A stretch of 64,000 nt of DNA. Source: Pseudomonas sp. CC120222-01a. GTDB taxonomy: Bacteria > Pseudomonadota > Gammaproteobacteria > Pseudomonadales > Pseudomonadaceae. The notes below the pieces were generated by a model that saw only the letters and a program-made list of their open reading frames with translations, was not told the DNA's origin and ran no database searches. The stretch's first letter is position 1; each line of letters opens with the position of its first letter. Made by a program: the position numbers and the translations under genes. The DNA lies in assembly GCF_003097235.1 (NCBI RefSeq), contig NZ_QEQQ01000017.1, forward strand, positions 94,595 through 158,594, in the 5' to 3' direction. Below, in pieces: positions 26,872 through 36,366 of this stretch.

Positions 26872-28245
26872 TTATCCCTGCCAGCCGCCGCCGAGCGTCT
26901 TGTACAAGGTCACCCGGTTGACCTGCTCGGCCAGTTGCAGGCTGATCAACGACTGTTGCGCGGAGTAGAGCGAGCGCTGGGCGTCGAGCACATCGAGGAA
27001 ACTGTCCGAACCTTGCTTGTACAGTGCCAGCGACAGGTTGTAGCTGGTCTGGGTGGCATCGGTCAGGTTGCGCTGGGCGTCGAGCCGTTCATTGATGTGG
27101 GCGCGTACCGAGAGCGCATCGGCCACTTCGCTGAAGGCGGTCTGCAGGGTCTTTTCATAGGTGGCCACTTCGATCTCGCGACTGACCTTGGCCGCGTCGA
27201 GGCTGGCGCGGTTGCTGCCGGCGTTGAAAATCGGCAGGTTGATCGACGGGGCAAAGCTCCAGGCGCCGCTGCCGCCCTTGAACAGCCCGGACAACTGGCT
27301 GCTGGCACTGCCGCCGCTGGCGGTGAGGGTGACGCTGGGGAAGAACGCTGCCCGGGCCGCGCCGATGTCAGCGTTGGCTGCCTTCAGCGTGTGCTCGGCG
27401 GCCAGTACGTCGGGGCGGCGCTGCAACAGCGTCGAGGGCAGGCCTGCAGGCAAACTGACCAGCAGCGCGGCATTGCTTTGGCTGTCATCCGGCAACAGTG
27501 AGCTGTCGACGCGTTGGCCAACCAGTAAATCCAGGGCGTTGCGGTCCTGCTCGACCTGGCTGGCGTAATTCGCCGCATCGGCGCGGGCCGACTCCACGGT
27601 GCTGCGGGCCTGGGCCAGGCTCACCCCGGACTCGCCACCCAGGCCGTGGCTCTGTTGCACCAGGGCGTAGGTCTTCTGCTGGCTGGTGTAGGTTTTGTTG
27701 GCCAGCTTGAGCAGCTGCTGGTCAGCGGCCAGGGTCATCCACGCGCTGGCTACCTCGGCCACCAGGCTGATCTGGGTGCTGCGGCGGGTCTGCTCCAGGG
27801 CAAGGTACTGTTCCAGGGCAGCGTCCTTGAGGTTGCCCAGGCGCCCGAACAGGTCCAGCTCGTAACTGCTGACGCCAAGGCCGACACTGTACTGGCTGCT
27901 GACCGAGGTCGTGCCATTGGACAGCGCGCGCTGGCGAGTGCCATCGGCCGTGGCCGACACCGCGGGCAGCATCGCGGCGCGCTGGATGCGGTATTGCGCC
28001 TGCTGGTACTCGACGTTCAGTGCCGCCACCCGCAGGTCGCGGTTGTTGGCCAAGGCCAGGGTTACGGTGTCGCGCAGACGGCTGTCGACGAACAGCGATT
28101 GCCAACTGATGTCGGCGCTGGTCGCGCTGTTACCGGTGGTCGTCGGCCACTGCTCGGCCACCGGCGCCACCGGGCGCTGGTAGTCGGGGGCCAGGTTGAC
28201 GCAGCCGGTCAGGGCCAGCGCCAGCAAGAGGGGGGACAGGCGCAT
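26872..28245 (-). CDS. Outer-membrane efflux lipoprotein of RND pump (NodT/OprM type)
   Basis: A 457-residue lipoprotein: signal peptide with lipobox ALTGC (Cys16 approx.), then two OEP repeats forming long coiled-coil helices and outer-membrane barrel strands. It is the TolC-like channel through which the RND pump expels substrate. Blocks such as LLQRRPDVLAAEHTLKAANADIGAARAAFFPSVTLTA and IFNAGSNRASLDAAKVSREIEVATYEKTLQTAFSEVADAL match OprM/NodT proteins. The start overlaps the RND pump stop by one base (TGATG), showing translational coupling. Confidence 0.92.
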   Translation of the reverse strand: MRLSPLLLALALTGCVNLAPDYQRPVAPVAEQWPTTTGNSATSADISWQSLFVDSRLRDTVTLALANNRDLRVAALNVEYQQAQYRIQRAAMLPAVSATADGTRQRALSNGTTSVSSQYSVGLGVSSYELDLFGRLGNLKDAALEQYLALEQTRRSTQISLVAEVASAWMTLAADQQLLKLANKTYTSQQKTYALVQQSHGLGGESGVSLAQARSTVESARADAANYASQVEQDRNALDLLVGQRVDSSLLPDDSQSNAALLVSLPAGLPSTLLQRRPDVLAAEHTLKAANADIGAARAAFFPSVTLTASGGSASSQLSGLFKGGSGAWSFAPSINLPIFNAGSNRASLDAAKVSREIEVATYEKTLQTAFSEVADALSVRAHINERLDAQRNLTDATQTSYNLSLALYKQGSDSFLDVLDAQRSLYSAQQSLISLQLAEQVNRVTLYKTLGGGWQG

Positions 28246-31200
28246 CAGGCTTCTCCTGCAACGGTTGCGGTGCTGTTGGCGCGGCGCCCGGCCAGGCGTT
28301 GCACCAGCACATAGAACAAAGGAATGAAGAACAGGCCAAGCACGGTGGCGGCCAGCATGCCACCCAGCACCCCGGTACCGATCGCCTGCCGCCCGCCCGC
28401 GCCGGCGCCGCTGCTCAGTGCCAGCGGCAGAACGCCGAGGATGAACGCCAGCGAAGTCATCAGCACCGGGCGCAGGCGGATGCGCACGGCCTCCAGGGTG
28501 GCAGTGAGCAAGTCCTGGCCGCGTTCGTAACCTTCCTTGGCGAACTCGACGATCAGGATCGCGTTCTTCGCCGCCAGGCCCACGGTGGTCAGCAACCCGA
28601 CCTGGAAGTACACGTCGTTGGCCAGCCCGCGCAGGCCGGTCAGCAGCAGCGCGCCCAGGATGCCCACCGGCACCACCAGCATCACGGCAAACGGCACCGA
28701 CCAGCTTTCGTACAGGGCAGCCAGGCACAGGAAGACGAACAGAATCGAAATGGCGTACAGCAGCGGTGCCTGGTTGCCGGCCAGGCGTTCCTGATACGAC
28801 TGCCCGGCCCAGGCGTAGCCGATGCCATTGGGCAATTGCGCCATGATCTGCTCGACTGCGGTCATGGCATCGCCGGAGCTGACGCCCGCTGCCGGCTCGC
28901 CCACCAGCTCGTACGAACCGAAACCGTTGAAGCGCTCCAGCAGCGGCGAGGCGGTGCTCCATGAAGTGCTGGTGAAGGCCGACAACGGCACCATGGCGTC
29001 GCTGTCGTTGCGCACGTACCAGGCGCCGATATCTTCGGCCTGCATGCGCTTGTCGGCCTCGCCTTGCAGGTAGACCTTCTTCACCCGCCCGGCGTCGATG
29101 AAGTCGTTGACGTAGCTGCCGCCCATCACCGTGCTCAGGGTGGCGTTGATGTCGCTGGCGGCAACGCCCATGGCGCCGGCCTTGCGGTCGTCGATGGCGA
29201 CGTTCAGCTGCGGTGTGTCTTCCAGGCCCTGGGCGCGCACGTTGGCCAGGCGCGGGTCCTTGGCGGCCAGGGCGATGAACTGGTTGCGCGCCTTGAGCAG
29301 CTCGGCATGGCCGAGGCCGCCGAGGTCCTGCAGCTGCACATCGAAACCGGAGCTCTGGCCCAGGCCCTGGATGGCCGGCGGGGCGATGACGAAGACGTTG
29401 GCGTCGAGGATCGACGACAGCGCCATGTTGGCCCGGCGTGCCACGGCTGCCGCACTGTGTTCGTCACCCTGGCGCTCGCTCCAGTCCTTGAGCTTGATGA
29501 AACCGCGCCCGGAGTTCTGCGCGTTGCCGCCATTGCCCAGGCCGCGCACGGTCAGGATCGAATCGACTTCCGGTTGCTCGAGCATGTAGTCCTGCACCTG
29601 GCGGCTCACCGCCTGCAGGCGCTGGTCGGTGCCGCCGACTGGCAGGGTCATCTGCATCATCAGCATGCCCTGGTCCTCCTCGGGCAGGAACGCTGTCGGC
29701 AGCTTGTGGAACATCAGCACCACGCCGCCGAGCACCAGGGCGTACACCAGCAGGCTGCGCAGTGGCCGCGCCAGCACCTTGCCGACGGCTCGCTGGTAGC
29801 GCTCGGACATGCGCTCGAAATTGCTGTTGAACCAGCCGAAGAAGCCGCGCCGTGTGACGCCGTGGTCGGCCAGCGGCTTGAGCAGGGTGGCGCACAGCGC
29901 TGGCGTCAGGGTCATGGCCACCAGCACCGACAGGGCCATGGCCGCGACCAGGGTCACCGAGAACTGCCGGTAGATCACCCCGGTGGAGCCGCCGAAGAAG
30001 GCCATGGGGATGAACACCGCCGACAGCACCACGGCGATGCCGACCAGCGCGCCGCTGATCTCGCCCATCGACTGGCGCGTCGCCTCGCGGGGTGCCAGGC
30101 CTTTTTCGGCCATGATGCGCTCGACGTTCTCCACCACTACGATGGCATCGTCCACCAGCAAGCCGATGGCCAGCACCATGCCGAACATGGTCAGGGTGTT
30201 GATCGAGTAACCGAGCAGGGCCAGCACCCCGAACGTACCGAGCAGTACGACCGGTACGGCGATGGCCGGGATCAGCGTGGCGCGCAGGTTCTGCATGAAC
30301 AGGTACATGATCAGCACCACCAGGGCGATGGCTTCGAACAGCGTCTTGACCACCTCCTCGATGGAGATCTTCACGAACGGCGCGGTGTTGTAGGCCACCT
30401 CACTGCGCAATTGCAGCTTGCTGGGGAAGAACTGCTGCAGTTCGGCCAGCTTGGCCTGCACCGCGTCGGCAACGTCCAGGGCGTTGGCGCCGGTGGCCAG
30501 GCTTACCGCCAGGCCGCCAGACGGCCGGCCGTTGTGCTCGGCGATCACGTCGTAGCTCTCGCTGCCCAGTTCGACCTGGGCCACGTCGGCCAGGGTCACC
30601 ACCGCGCCGGCGCTGTTGTGCTTGAGTACCACGTCACGGAACTGTGCAGCGGTCTGCAGCTTGCTGCGGGCGTTGATGGTGGCGTTGAGCTGTTGCCCGG
30701 CGCGGGCGGGCAGGGCGCCGAGCTGGCCGGCCGAGGTGTCGACGTTCTGTGCTTCCAGCGCGCTGCTTACGTCCGATGGCATCAGCGCATACTGCTTGAG
30801 CTTGTCCGGGTCGAGCCAGATGCGCATGGCGTAGCTCGAGCCCAGGGTGGTCACTTCGCCGACACCGCTGACCCGGCTGATCTGGTCGTACAGGGTGCTG
30901 GAGATGAAGTCGCTGATGTCCGTGGCGCCGATGTCGGGGTTGTCCGACACCAGGGAGACGATGATCAGGAAGTCGCTGGCCGAGTTGTGGATCTCGATGC
31001 CTTGCTGCTGCACCGTGTCGGGCAACCGCGCCTTGGCCTGCTCCAGCTTGGTCTGTACCAGCATCTGCGCGGTGTTGATGTCGGTGCCGGCCTCGAAGGT
31101 CAGGGTGATCTTGGCGCTGCCCGATGAACTGCTGCTCGACGACATGTAGGTCAGGCCGTCGAGGCCGGTCATCTGTTGCTCGATGACCTGGGTCACCGAG

Positions 31201-31376
31201 TCTTCCATGGTCTTGGCCGACGCGCCGGTGTAGGTGGCGCTGAGACTGATTTGCGGCGGAGCGATGTTGGGGTACTGCGCCAGCGGCAGCTTGAAGATGG
31301 CCAGGCCGCCACCCAGCATCACCAGGATGGCGATGACCCAGGCGAAGATCGGCCGGTCGATGAAGAAACGTGCCAT
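28245..31376 (-). CDS. RND multidrug efflux permease (HAE1 family)
   Basis: A 1043-residue pump of the MexB/AcrB kind. GMVLAIGLLVDDAIVVVENV in TM4 carries the two proton-relay aspartates, and EFAKEGYERGQDLL holds the TM10 lysine. Two large periplasmic loops (residues about 40-330 and 560-860) form the porter and docking domains. It drives drug or metabolite export with proton influx. It lies in an operon of adaptor, pump and outer-membrane channel, with pump start 10 bp after the adaptor. Substrates cannot be read from sequence. Confidence 0.93.
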   Translation of the reverse strand: MARFFIDRPIFAWVIAILVMLGGGLAIFKLPLAQYPNIAPPQISLSATYTGASAKTMEDSVTQVIEQQMTGLDGLTYMSSSSSSSGSAKITLTFEAGTDINTAQMLVQTKLEQAKARLPDTVQQQGIEIHNSASDFLIIVSLVSDNPDIGATDISDFISSTLYDQISRVSGVGEVTTLGSSYAMRIWLDPDKLKQYALMPSDVSSALEAQNVDTSAGQLGALPARAGQQLNATINARSKLQTAAQFRDVVLKHNSAGAVVTLADVAQVELGSESYDVIAEHNGRPSGGLAVSLATGANALDVADAVQAKLAELQQFFPSKLQLRSEVAYNTAPFVKISIEEVVKTLFEAIALVVLIMYLFMQNLRATLIPAIAVPVVLLGTFGVLALLGYSINTLTMFGMVLAIGLLVDDAIVVVENVERIMAEKGLAPREATRQSMGEISGALVGIAVVLSAVFIPMAFFGGSTGVIYRQFSVTLVAAMALSVLVAMTLTPALCATLLKPLADHGVTRRGFFGWFNSNFERMSERYQRAVGKVLARPLRSLLVYALVLGGVVLMFHKLPTAFLPEEDQGMLMMQMTLPVGGTDQRLQAVSRQVQDYMLEQPEVDSILTVRGLGNGGNAQNSGRGFIKLKDWSERQGDEHSAAAVARRANMALSSILDANVFVIAPPAIQGLGQSSGFDVQLQDLGGLGHAELLKARNQFIALAAKDPRLANVRAQGLEDTPQLNVAIDDRKAGAMGVAASDINATLSTVMGGSYVNDFIDAGRVKKVYLQGEADKRMQAEDIGAWYVRNDSDAMVPLSAFTSTSWSTASPLLERFNGFGSYELVGEPAAGVSSGDAMTAVEQIMAQLPNGIGYAWAGQSYQERLAGNQAPLLYAISILFVFLCLAALYESWSVPFAVMLVVPVGILGALLLTGLRGLANDVYFQVGLLTTVGLAAKNAILIVEFAKEGYERGQDLLTATLEAVRIRLRPVLMTSLAFILGVLPLALSSGAGAGGRQAIGTGVLGGMLAATVLGLFFIPLFYVLVQRLAGRRANSTATVAGEA

Positions 31377-31386
31377 GTAATACGCC

Positions 31387-32571
31387 TCAGTTGCTGTCGT
31401 TATGGGCGGTCAGGGTGTTGTCGCGGATTTGCACCTGTTGCCCGACACGGACCTTCTGCAAGCCCTGGACGATGACCTGGTCACCGGCCGCCAGGCCCTG
31501 GCTGACCCACCAGCGGTTGTCCACCGCACGGGCCAGGGTCAGCTCGCGCTGTTGCACCTTGCCGTCGACCACCACCAGGGCCGTGGCGCCGCCGCGTTCG
31601 TCACGGCTGACAGCTTGTTGCGGCACCAGGATGGCGTCGTGCTGCACGCCTTCCTGGACGGTGGCCTTGAGGTACATGCCCGGCATCAGCAGGCCGTCGG
31701 GGTTCGGCACCACGGCGCGGAAGGTCACGCTGCCGGTGCTTTCATCCACGCTCACGCCGTTGAAGGTGAGGGTGCCGGCATGGGCGTAGGTGCTGCCGTC
31801 TTCGAGCTCCAGGCTGATGCGCGTGGCGTCTGCCTGCTCGCTGGGCGCCAGCTTGCCGTCGGCCAGCTCGCGCTTGAGGCGCAACAGCGTGCTGCTGGGC
31901 TGGGTGAAATCGACGTAGATCGGGTCCAGTTGCTGCACGGTGGTCAGGGCGGTGGTTTGCTCGGCGGTGATCAGCGCGCCAGGGGTGACTGACGAAGTGG
32001 CGGTGCGGCCTGCGATCGGTGCGTTGATACGGGTGTAGTCGAGGTTGATCTGCGCCGTGCGCTGCGCTGCCTGGGCCGATTGCAGGCTGGCGCGGGCTTC
32101 GAGCAGGGCGGCCTGGGCGCTTTCGTTGTCCTCGGCGCTGATGGCGTCGATCTTCACCAGTTGCGCATCGCGCCTGGCCTTGAGTTCCGCCGCCTTGAGC
32201 GTGGCGTTGGCAGAGCTGACGGTGGCCTTGGCCTGGGCCAGCGCGGCCTGGTACGACTGCGGGTCGATCTGGTACAGCGCCTGGCCGGCCTTGACCGTGT
32301 CGCCTTCGTTGAACAGGCGTTGCTGGATGATGCCGCCGACCTGCGGGCGGATCTCGGCAATCAGGTGCGCGCTGGCACGGCCGGGCAGGGTGGTTGTCAG
32401 GGCTTGTGCCGCGCTGGTCACTTCGTACACGGCGACCTCTTGCAATGGGGCTGCCGGGGCGGCGGTCTCGGCCTCGCGGCAACCGCCAATGACCAGCAGG
32501 CCGGCACTGAGCAACCAGGCGCGGGCCAAGGGCGAACGGGCAAGCATCAGGGAGTGGAATAACGTAGGCAT
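31387..32571 (-). CDS. RND efflux periplasmic adaptor (membrane-fusion lipoprotein)
   Basis: A 394-residue adaptor. A lipobox LVIGGC near residue 30 suggests a lipid anchor. The HlyD/AcrA layout follows: PQVGGIIQQRLFNEGDTVKAGQALYQIDP (lipoyl half), alpha hairpin with AQLVKIDAISAEDNESAQAAL, beta-barrel with PGMYLKATV, and membrane-proximal TLARAVDNRWWVSQGLAAGD. It couples pump to channel. The start at 32571 has CGGAG upstream. It is divergent from the histidine kinase across 151 bp, a natural target of that system. Confidence 0.92.
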   Translation of the reverse strand: MPTLFHSLMLARSPLARAWLLSAGLLVIGGCREAETAAPAAPLQEVAVYEVTSAAQALTTTLPGRASAHLIAEIRPQVGGIIQQRLFNEGDTVKAGQALYQIDPQSYQAALAQAKATVSSANATLKAAELKARRDAQLVKIDAISAEDNESAQAALLEARASLQSAQAAQRTAQINLDYTRINAPIAGRTATSSVTPGALITAEQTTALTTVQQLDPIYVDFTQPSSTLLRLKRELADGKLAPSEQADATRISLELEDGSTYAHAGTLTFNGVSVDESTGSVTFRAVVPNPDGLLMPGMYLKATVQEGVQHDAILVPQQAVSRDERGGATALVVVDGKVQQRELTLARAVDNRWWVSQGLAAGDQVIVQGLQKVRVGQQVQIRDNTLTAHNDSN

Positions 32572-32722
32572 CGCAGGCTCCGAGCCAGAAGATTTCGATG
32601 GCCCAAGCGTGCGCGGCAATTGTGCAGGCAATGTGCAGAAAGCGTGGAGATTGCCCGGCGCGCCTTGCGGCAGCAGGGCCTGCGCGCTTCAATAGCGGCA
32701 ATTCCAATGTGCCGGCGGTGCC
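32572..32722. promoter_or_regulatory. Divergent control region between RND operon and two-component system
   Basis: This 151-bp gap separates the adaptor gene (minus) from the sensor kinase gene (plus). Both promoters must lie within or very near it, and the encoded response regulator probably binds here. I could not see a clear direct-repeat box for the regulator. Confidence 0.45.
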
Positions 32723-34117
32723 ATGAAACTCAGCCTTTCCCGCAAGTTCTTCATCGCCATGCTCGCGGTGTGCGCATTTGCCGTGCTGGGCATGGTGTTC
32801 GCCGCCTACCTGAGCCTGAAGTACGGTTTTCTCGGCTACCTCAACCAGCAGGCCGAAGAACGTATGGACCGTATCGTGCCGCGGGTCGAGCAGGCCTATG
32901 CGCGTAACGGCAGCTGGGACTTCATCCGCCGCGACAAGGACCAGTGGTTCGAGCTGCTGCGCCCGGACGATGCCCAGCCGGACAAGACCTTCGACCCCAG
33001 CCTGCTGACCGTCTCCGACCTGACCGGCGCGTTCGTGCGCTTTGCCCTGCTCGATGAGCAGCGCCAGCCGATCATCGGCTACCAGGCGGCCAGCAGCGAC
33101 ATGCTGCTGCGGCCAATCCACCACCAGGGCCAGGTGGTCGGCTGGATGGCCCTGGCGCCGCTGCAGTCGGTCACCAGCGTCGGTGACCGGCGCTTCCAGC
33201 TCAACCAGCTGCGCTCCAGCCTGCTGATCGGCCTGGCCTGCCTGCTGGCTACGGCGGTGATCGCCTGGTGGCTGAGCCGCGCCCTGCTGCGGCCGATTCG
33301 CGAAGTGGCCAGCGCTACCCATCGCCTGGCGGCGGGGGATTACGCAATCCAGCTGCCGGTACGCTCGGCCGACGAGGCAGGGCAACTGGCCGGTGACTTC
33401 AACCGCATGGCCGCCACCCTGGCCAGCAACGAGCGCCTGCGCCGTGATTTCATGGCGGACATTTCCCACGAGTTGCGCACCCCACTGGCGGTGATGCGCG
33501 CCGAGCTGGAAGCCATGGAAGACGGCATTCGCCCGCTCGATGGCAACGCCCTGCGCTCGTTGCAGGGCGAGGTGGGGGCGCTGAGCAAACTGGTCGACGA
33601 CCTGTTCGAGCTGTCCTTGGCCGAGGTCGGCGGCCCCACCTATCGCCGCGAACGCATCGACCTGTGCGTGCTGCTGCCGGTAGTGGCCGACGCATTCCAG
33701 GCGAGCTTCGCCGAGCGCGGGCTGGCCCTGCGCCTGGAATTGCCCGAACAACCACTGTGGGTACTGGGCGATGAGTCGCGCCTGGGCCAGTTGCTGCACA
33801 ATCTGCTGGAAAACAGCCGCCGCTACACCGATGCAGGTGGCCACACGGTACTGCGGGCATTCCAGGACGGCGACCAGGTGCTGGTGCAGTGCGAAGACAC
33901 CGCCCCGGGAGTGGACAGCGCATCACTGGCGCGGCTGTTCGAGCGCTTCTACCGCGCCGAGCGCTCGCGCAACCGTGCCAGTGGCGGCACCGGGTTGGGC
34001 CTGGCAATCTGCCGGGGCATCGCTGAAGTGCACGGTGGCAAGCTGACCGCCAAGGCCTCGGCCCTGGGCGGCTTGCTGTTGTCCCTTACCCTCCCGGTTG
34101 CCGGAGACCAGGCATGA
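32723..34117 (+). CDS. Sensor histidine kinase (BaeS-like)
   Basis: A 464-residue membrane kinase. TM1 is residues about 8-28, TM2 about 165-190 (SSLLIGLACLLATAVIAWWL), with a periplasmic sensor between them; a HAMP domain follows to about 240. RRDFMADISHELRTPLAVMRAE carries the phospho-accepting histidine, LGQLLHNLLENSRRYTDAGG the N box, and GTGLGLAICRGIAEVHGG the G box. Its stop overlaps the response regulator start by 4 bp (ATGA). It resembles BaeS, which controls RND pumps in enteric bacteria; the divergent RND operon supports the same task. Confidence 0.9.
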   Translation: MKLSLSRKFFIAMLAVCAFAVLGMVFAAYLSLKYGFLGYLNQQAEERMDRIVPRVEQAYARNGSWDFIRRDKDQWFELLRPDDAQPDKTFDPSLLTVSDLTGAFVRFALLDEQRQPIIGYQAASSDMLLRPIHHQGQVVGWMALAPLQSVTSVGDRRFQLNQLRSSLLIGLACLLATAVIAWWLSRALLRPIREVASATHRLAAGDYAIQLPVRSADEAGQLAGDFNRMAATLASNERLRRDFMADISHELRTPLAVMRAELEAMEDGIRPLDGNALRSLQGEVGALSKLVDDLFELSLAEVGGPTYRRERIDLCVLLPVVADAFQASFAERGLALRLELPEQPLWVLGDESRLGQLLHNLLENSRRYTDAGGHTVLRAFQDGDQVLVQCEDTAPGVDSASLARLFERFYRAERSRNRASGGTGLGLAICRGIAEVHGGKLTAKASALGGLLLSLTLPVAGDQA

Positions 34118-34776
34118 GCCAGATCCTGCTGGTGGAAGATGAACCCAAGCTCGCCGCCCTGGTGGGGGATTACCTGCGTGCCGGTGGCTACAGCGTCGAT
34201 CACCTGGCCGAAGGCCTGGCCGTCATCCCGGCGATCCGCCAGGGCCAGTACGACCTGGTCCTGCTCGACCTGATGCTGCCCGGTCGCGATGGCCTGGACA
34301 TCTGCCGTGAACTGCGCGGTTTCAGCCAGATGCCGCTGATCATGATGACCGCCAGGGTCGACGAGATCGACCGCCTGCTGGGCCTGGAACTGGGCGCCGA
34401 CGACTACATCTGCAAGCCGTTCTCCCCGCGCGAGCTGGTCGCGCGGGTCAAGGCGGTGCTGCGCCGCAGCGGCCAGCAGGCGCCGAGCCTGGGGCTGGAG
34501 CTCGATGCCCGTGCGTTCCAGGCGCGTTACCAGGGCGTGCCGCTGGACCTGACGCCTGTAGAGTTCCGCATGCTTGCCGCGTTGGCGGCGCGCCCCGGCC
34601 AGGTGCTGTCCCGCGACCAGCTGATGAACCACATCTACCAGGACCACCGGGTGGTGGCTGACCGCACCGTCGACAGCCATGTGAAGAACCTGCGGCGCAA
34701 GCTCACGGCAGTCACCCCGAAGCACGATCCGTTGCGGTCGGTCTACGGGGTGGGTTATAGCCTGGAGTTTGAGTGA
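34114..34776 (+). CDS. Two-component response regulator, OmpR/PhoB type (BaeR-like)
   Basis: A 220-residue regulator. The receiver domain has VEDEPK and the phosphorylatable Asp52 in LVLLDLMLPGRDG, plus the conserved Lys in DDYICKPFSPREL. The C-terminal winged helix (about 125-220) includes LTPVEFRMLAALAARPGQVLSRDQLMNHIYQDHRVVADRTVDSHVKNLRRK. It is co-translated with the kinase. It likely activates the RND operon, inferred from position only. Confidence 0.92.
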   Translation: MSQILLVEDEPKLAALVGDYLRAGGYSVDHLAEGLAVIPAIRQGQYDLVLLDLMLPGRDGLDICRELRGFSQMPLIMMTARVDEIDRLLGLELGADDYICKPFSPRELVARVKAVLRRSGQQAPSLGLELDARAFQARYQGVPLDLTPVEFRMLAALAARPGQVLSRDQLMNHIYQDHRVVADRTVDSHVKNLRRKLTAVTPKHDPLRSVYGVGYSLEFE

Positions 34777-34782
34777 GCTCAT

Positions 34783-35066
34783 GGGTTCGCCGTGAGCGGT
34801 GTGGCGCCTGGGAGATCGAGCGCCGCCCGCGCGGCGCATCGCGAGCTGCGCTCGCTCCTACGTTTGTTTCGGGCCAGTAACGCCTGTGACAGGCGCGCGC
34901 GACCGCCTTGTTGGTACGACGCAATATCGCGCCATGCACCAAGGCGTTCGCGCGCAAATCCCACAGGAAAATTGGCCAGAAACAAACGTAGGAGCGAGCG
35001 CAGCTCGCGATGCGCCGCGCGGGCGGCGCTCGATCTCCTAGGCGCCACACCCCCAACGGCGAACAC
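34783..35066. repeat. Long inverted repeat (about 78-95 bp arms)
   Basis: Arms 34799-34876 and 34973-35050 are inverted copies of 78 bp with two mismatches, flanked by weaker matches (34783-34793 against 35056-35066) and an inner match (GCGCGCGACCGCCTTG against CAAGGCGTTCGCGCGC). The whole 285-bp structure fills the space between the response regulator gene and the MFS gene (convergent), so it may serve as a bidirectional terminator or form a cruciform. The key element GATCGAGCGCCGCCCGCGCG recurs at 63906. Confidence 0.9.
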
Positions 35067-35088
35067 CTAAAGGCCAACACTCAAATCA

Positions 35089-36294
35089 TCAAACCCCCAC
35101 AGCAACGGCCCCAATGCCAGGCTCCCGCTGAATACTGGCCAGTGGCACCGCCACCAGCAGCAAGGTCAGCACCACTGTCACGCCGATGCCCCAAGCCGCC
35201 AGGCTGAAGCCACCCAGCGAAATCAGCCCGCCGGAAATAGCCGGGCCTACTGCCAGCCCGAGACTGAGGAAACTGCCGGCGGCAGCCACCACGCGCCCCT
35301 CGCGATCCAATGCTGCAGCCAGGCCGGTGAGGTAGCTGAGAGCGTAAAAGTAGGTGATACAGATGGTCATTACCCCGGCGGTGTAGAGGGTCTTGGAGTG
35401 CTCACCCAATACGTAGCTGAGGCTGGTTGCGCCGGTCAGCAGAATCGCCAGGATCACCGGCGTGCTCATGCCGAAGCGCTTGCCGACCATGGCGGCGATC
35501 AGCGGCCCGATCAGGCCGACGAACGACTGGAACGACAGCAGCACGCCCAGTTCATCGCCGCTGTAGCCAACCATGGTGCCGATCCGCTCGACAAAGGCCC
35601 AGCCCATGGTGTCGCGGGCCTGGAACACGAACATCGCCAGCATCATGCAGATCGCCGGCAGGCTCAGCAGGATGTTGCCTGCCCCTGGCTTGCCGGTTGA
35701 CGCCTGGGGCGAAGGCTCGGCAACCGGTGCGCGCTGCACCATCGCCGGAATAGCCAGCAGCATCACCGCCATGGTCGCCGCCATCGCGTAGTAAAGACCG
35801 TGCAGGCCATGGGCAGCCATGACCTTGGCATAGCCCAGCATCACCACGATCATCAGCACCACCGACAGCACGTTCATGTGCCCGGCGACCCGGTCCGGGT
35901 GCTTGGCGCTGGACACGGCAGCGTTGCCGCAGGCCAGTGCCAGGCCGGCGCCAATACCCGCCACGCAGCGGACTGCCGCGAGTGCATAAATGCTGTCGAC
36001 ATTCGCGCTGAGCAGGTTGGCGGCAATCGCCAGCACGGTGCCGGCCAAGGCCAGGGTGCGCCGCGGTGCGCGGCCCATGAACGGGGCGACCAGCAGCGAG
36101 GCGAGCATGGTGAAGCCGAATTCGGCCGACATCAGCAGCCCGGCCTGGGCTTCGTTGAGTTGCAAGTCGTGAATGATGGCGCTGATCAGGAACGGCAAGG
36201 CCCACAGCCCGAGCAGGCCGACGCCGTAGGCAGACGCGGCGGCGGAGAACACCAGGCTCCAGCTCTCGGGCAAGCAGTGTTTTATTGTTTTCAT
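35089..36294 (-). CDS. MFS transporter, last gene of the DmmA-like/N-demethylase operon
   Basis: A 401-residue carrier with 12 segments. GLLGLWALPFLISAIIHDLQLNEAQAGLLMSAEFGFTMLASLLVAPFMGRAPRR holds the TM1-TM3 MFS motif. It resembles the NarK/ProP-like or amine/osmolyte MFS carriers only in general terms. It is 72 bp downstream of the DUF3445 gene on the same strand and ends the operon, so it may bring in or release the methylated amine. Its substrate is inferred from context. Confidence 0.82.
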   Translation of the reverse strand: MKTIKHCLPESWSLVFSAAASAYGVGLLGLWALPFLISAIIHDLQLNEAQAGLLMSAEFGFTMLASLLVAPFMGRAPRRTLALAGTVLAIAANLLSANVDSIYALAAVRCVAGIGAGLALACGNAAVSSAKHPDRVAGHMNVLSVVLMIVVMLGYAKVMAAHGLHGLYYAMAATMAVMLLAIPAMVQRAPVAEPSPQASTGKPGAGNILLSLPAICMMLAMFVFQARDTMGWAFVERIGTMVGYSGDELGVLLSFQSFVGLIGPLIAAMVGKRFGMSTPVILAILLTGATSLSYVLGEHSKTLYTAGVMTICITYFYALSYLTGLAAALDREGRVVAAAGSFLSLGLAVGPAISGGLISLGGFSLAAWGIGVTVVLTLLLVAVPLASIQREPGIGAVAVGV

Positions 36295-36366
36295 TGGCTA
36301 ACACCTGAATGGCATGCACAGCATTGGGTAGACGCGCGCCGGTGGTCGGCGCGCGCAGGGTACGGG

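Noticed and set aside
29064..31127. Long plus-strand open frame inside the RND pump region
   Set aside because: Antisense to the pump, with His/Gln/Ala-rich nonsense sequence typical of shadow frames.
31742..33844. Long minus-strand frame across the adaptor and kinase genes
   Set aside because: It crosses the divergent promoter and two opposite-strand genes and shows no domain.
34779..35066. Mirror open frames on both strands between the response regulator and MFS genes
   Set aside because: They encode nearly the same sequence on each strand because the region is a long inverted repeat, so they are not genes.
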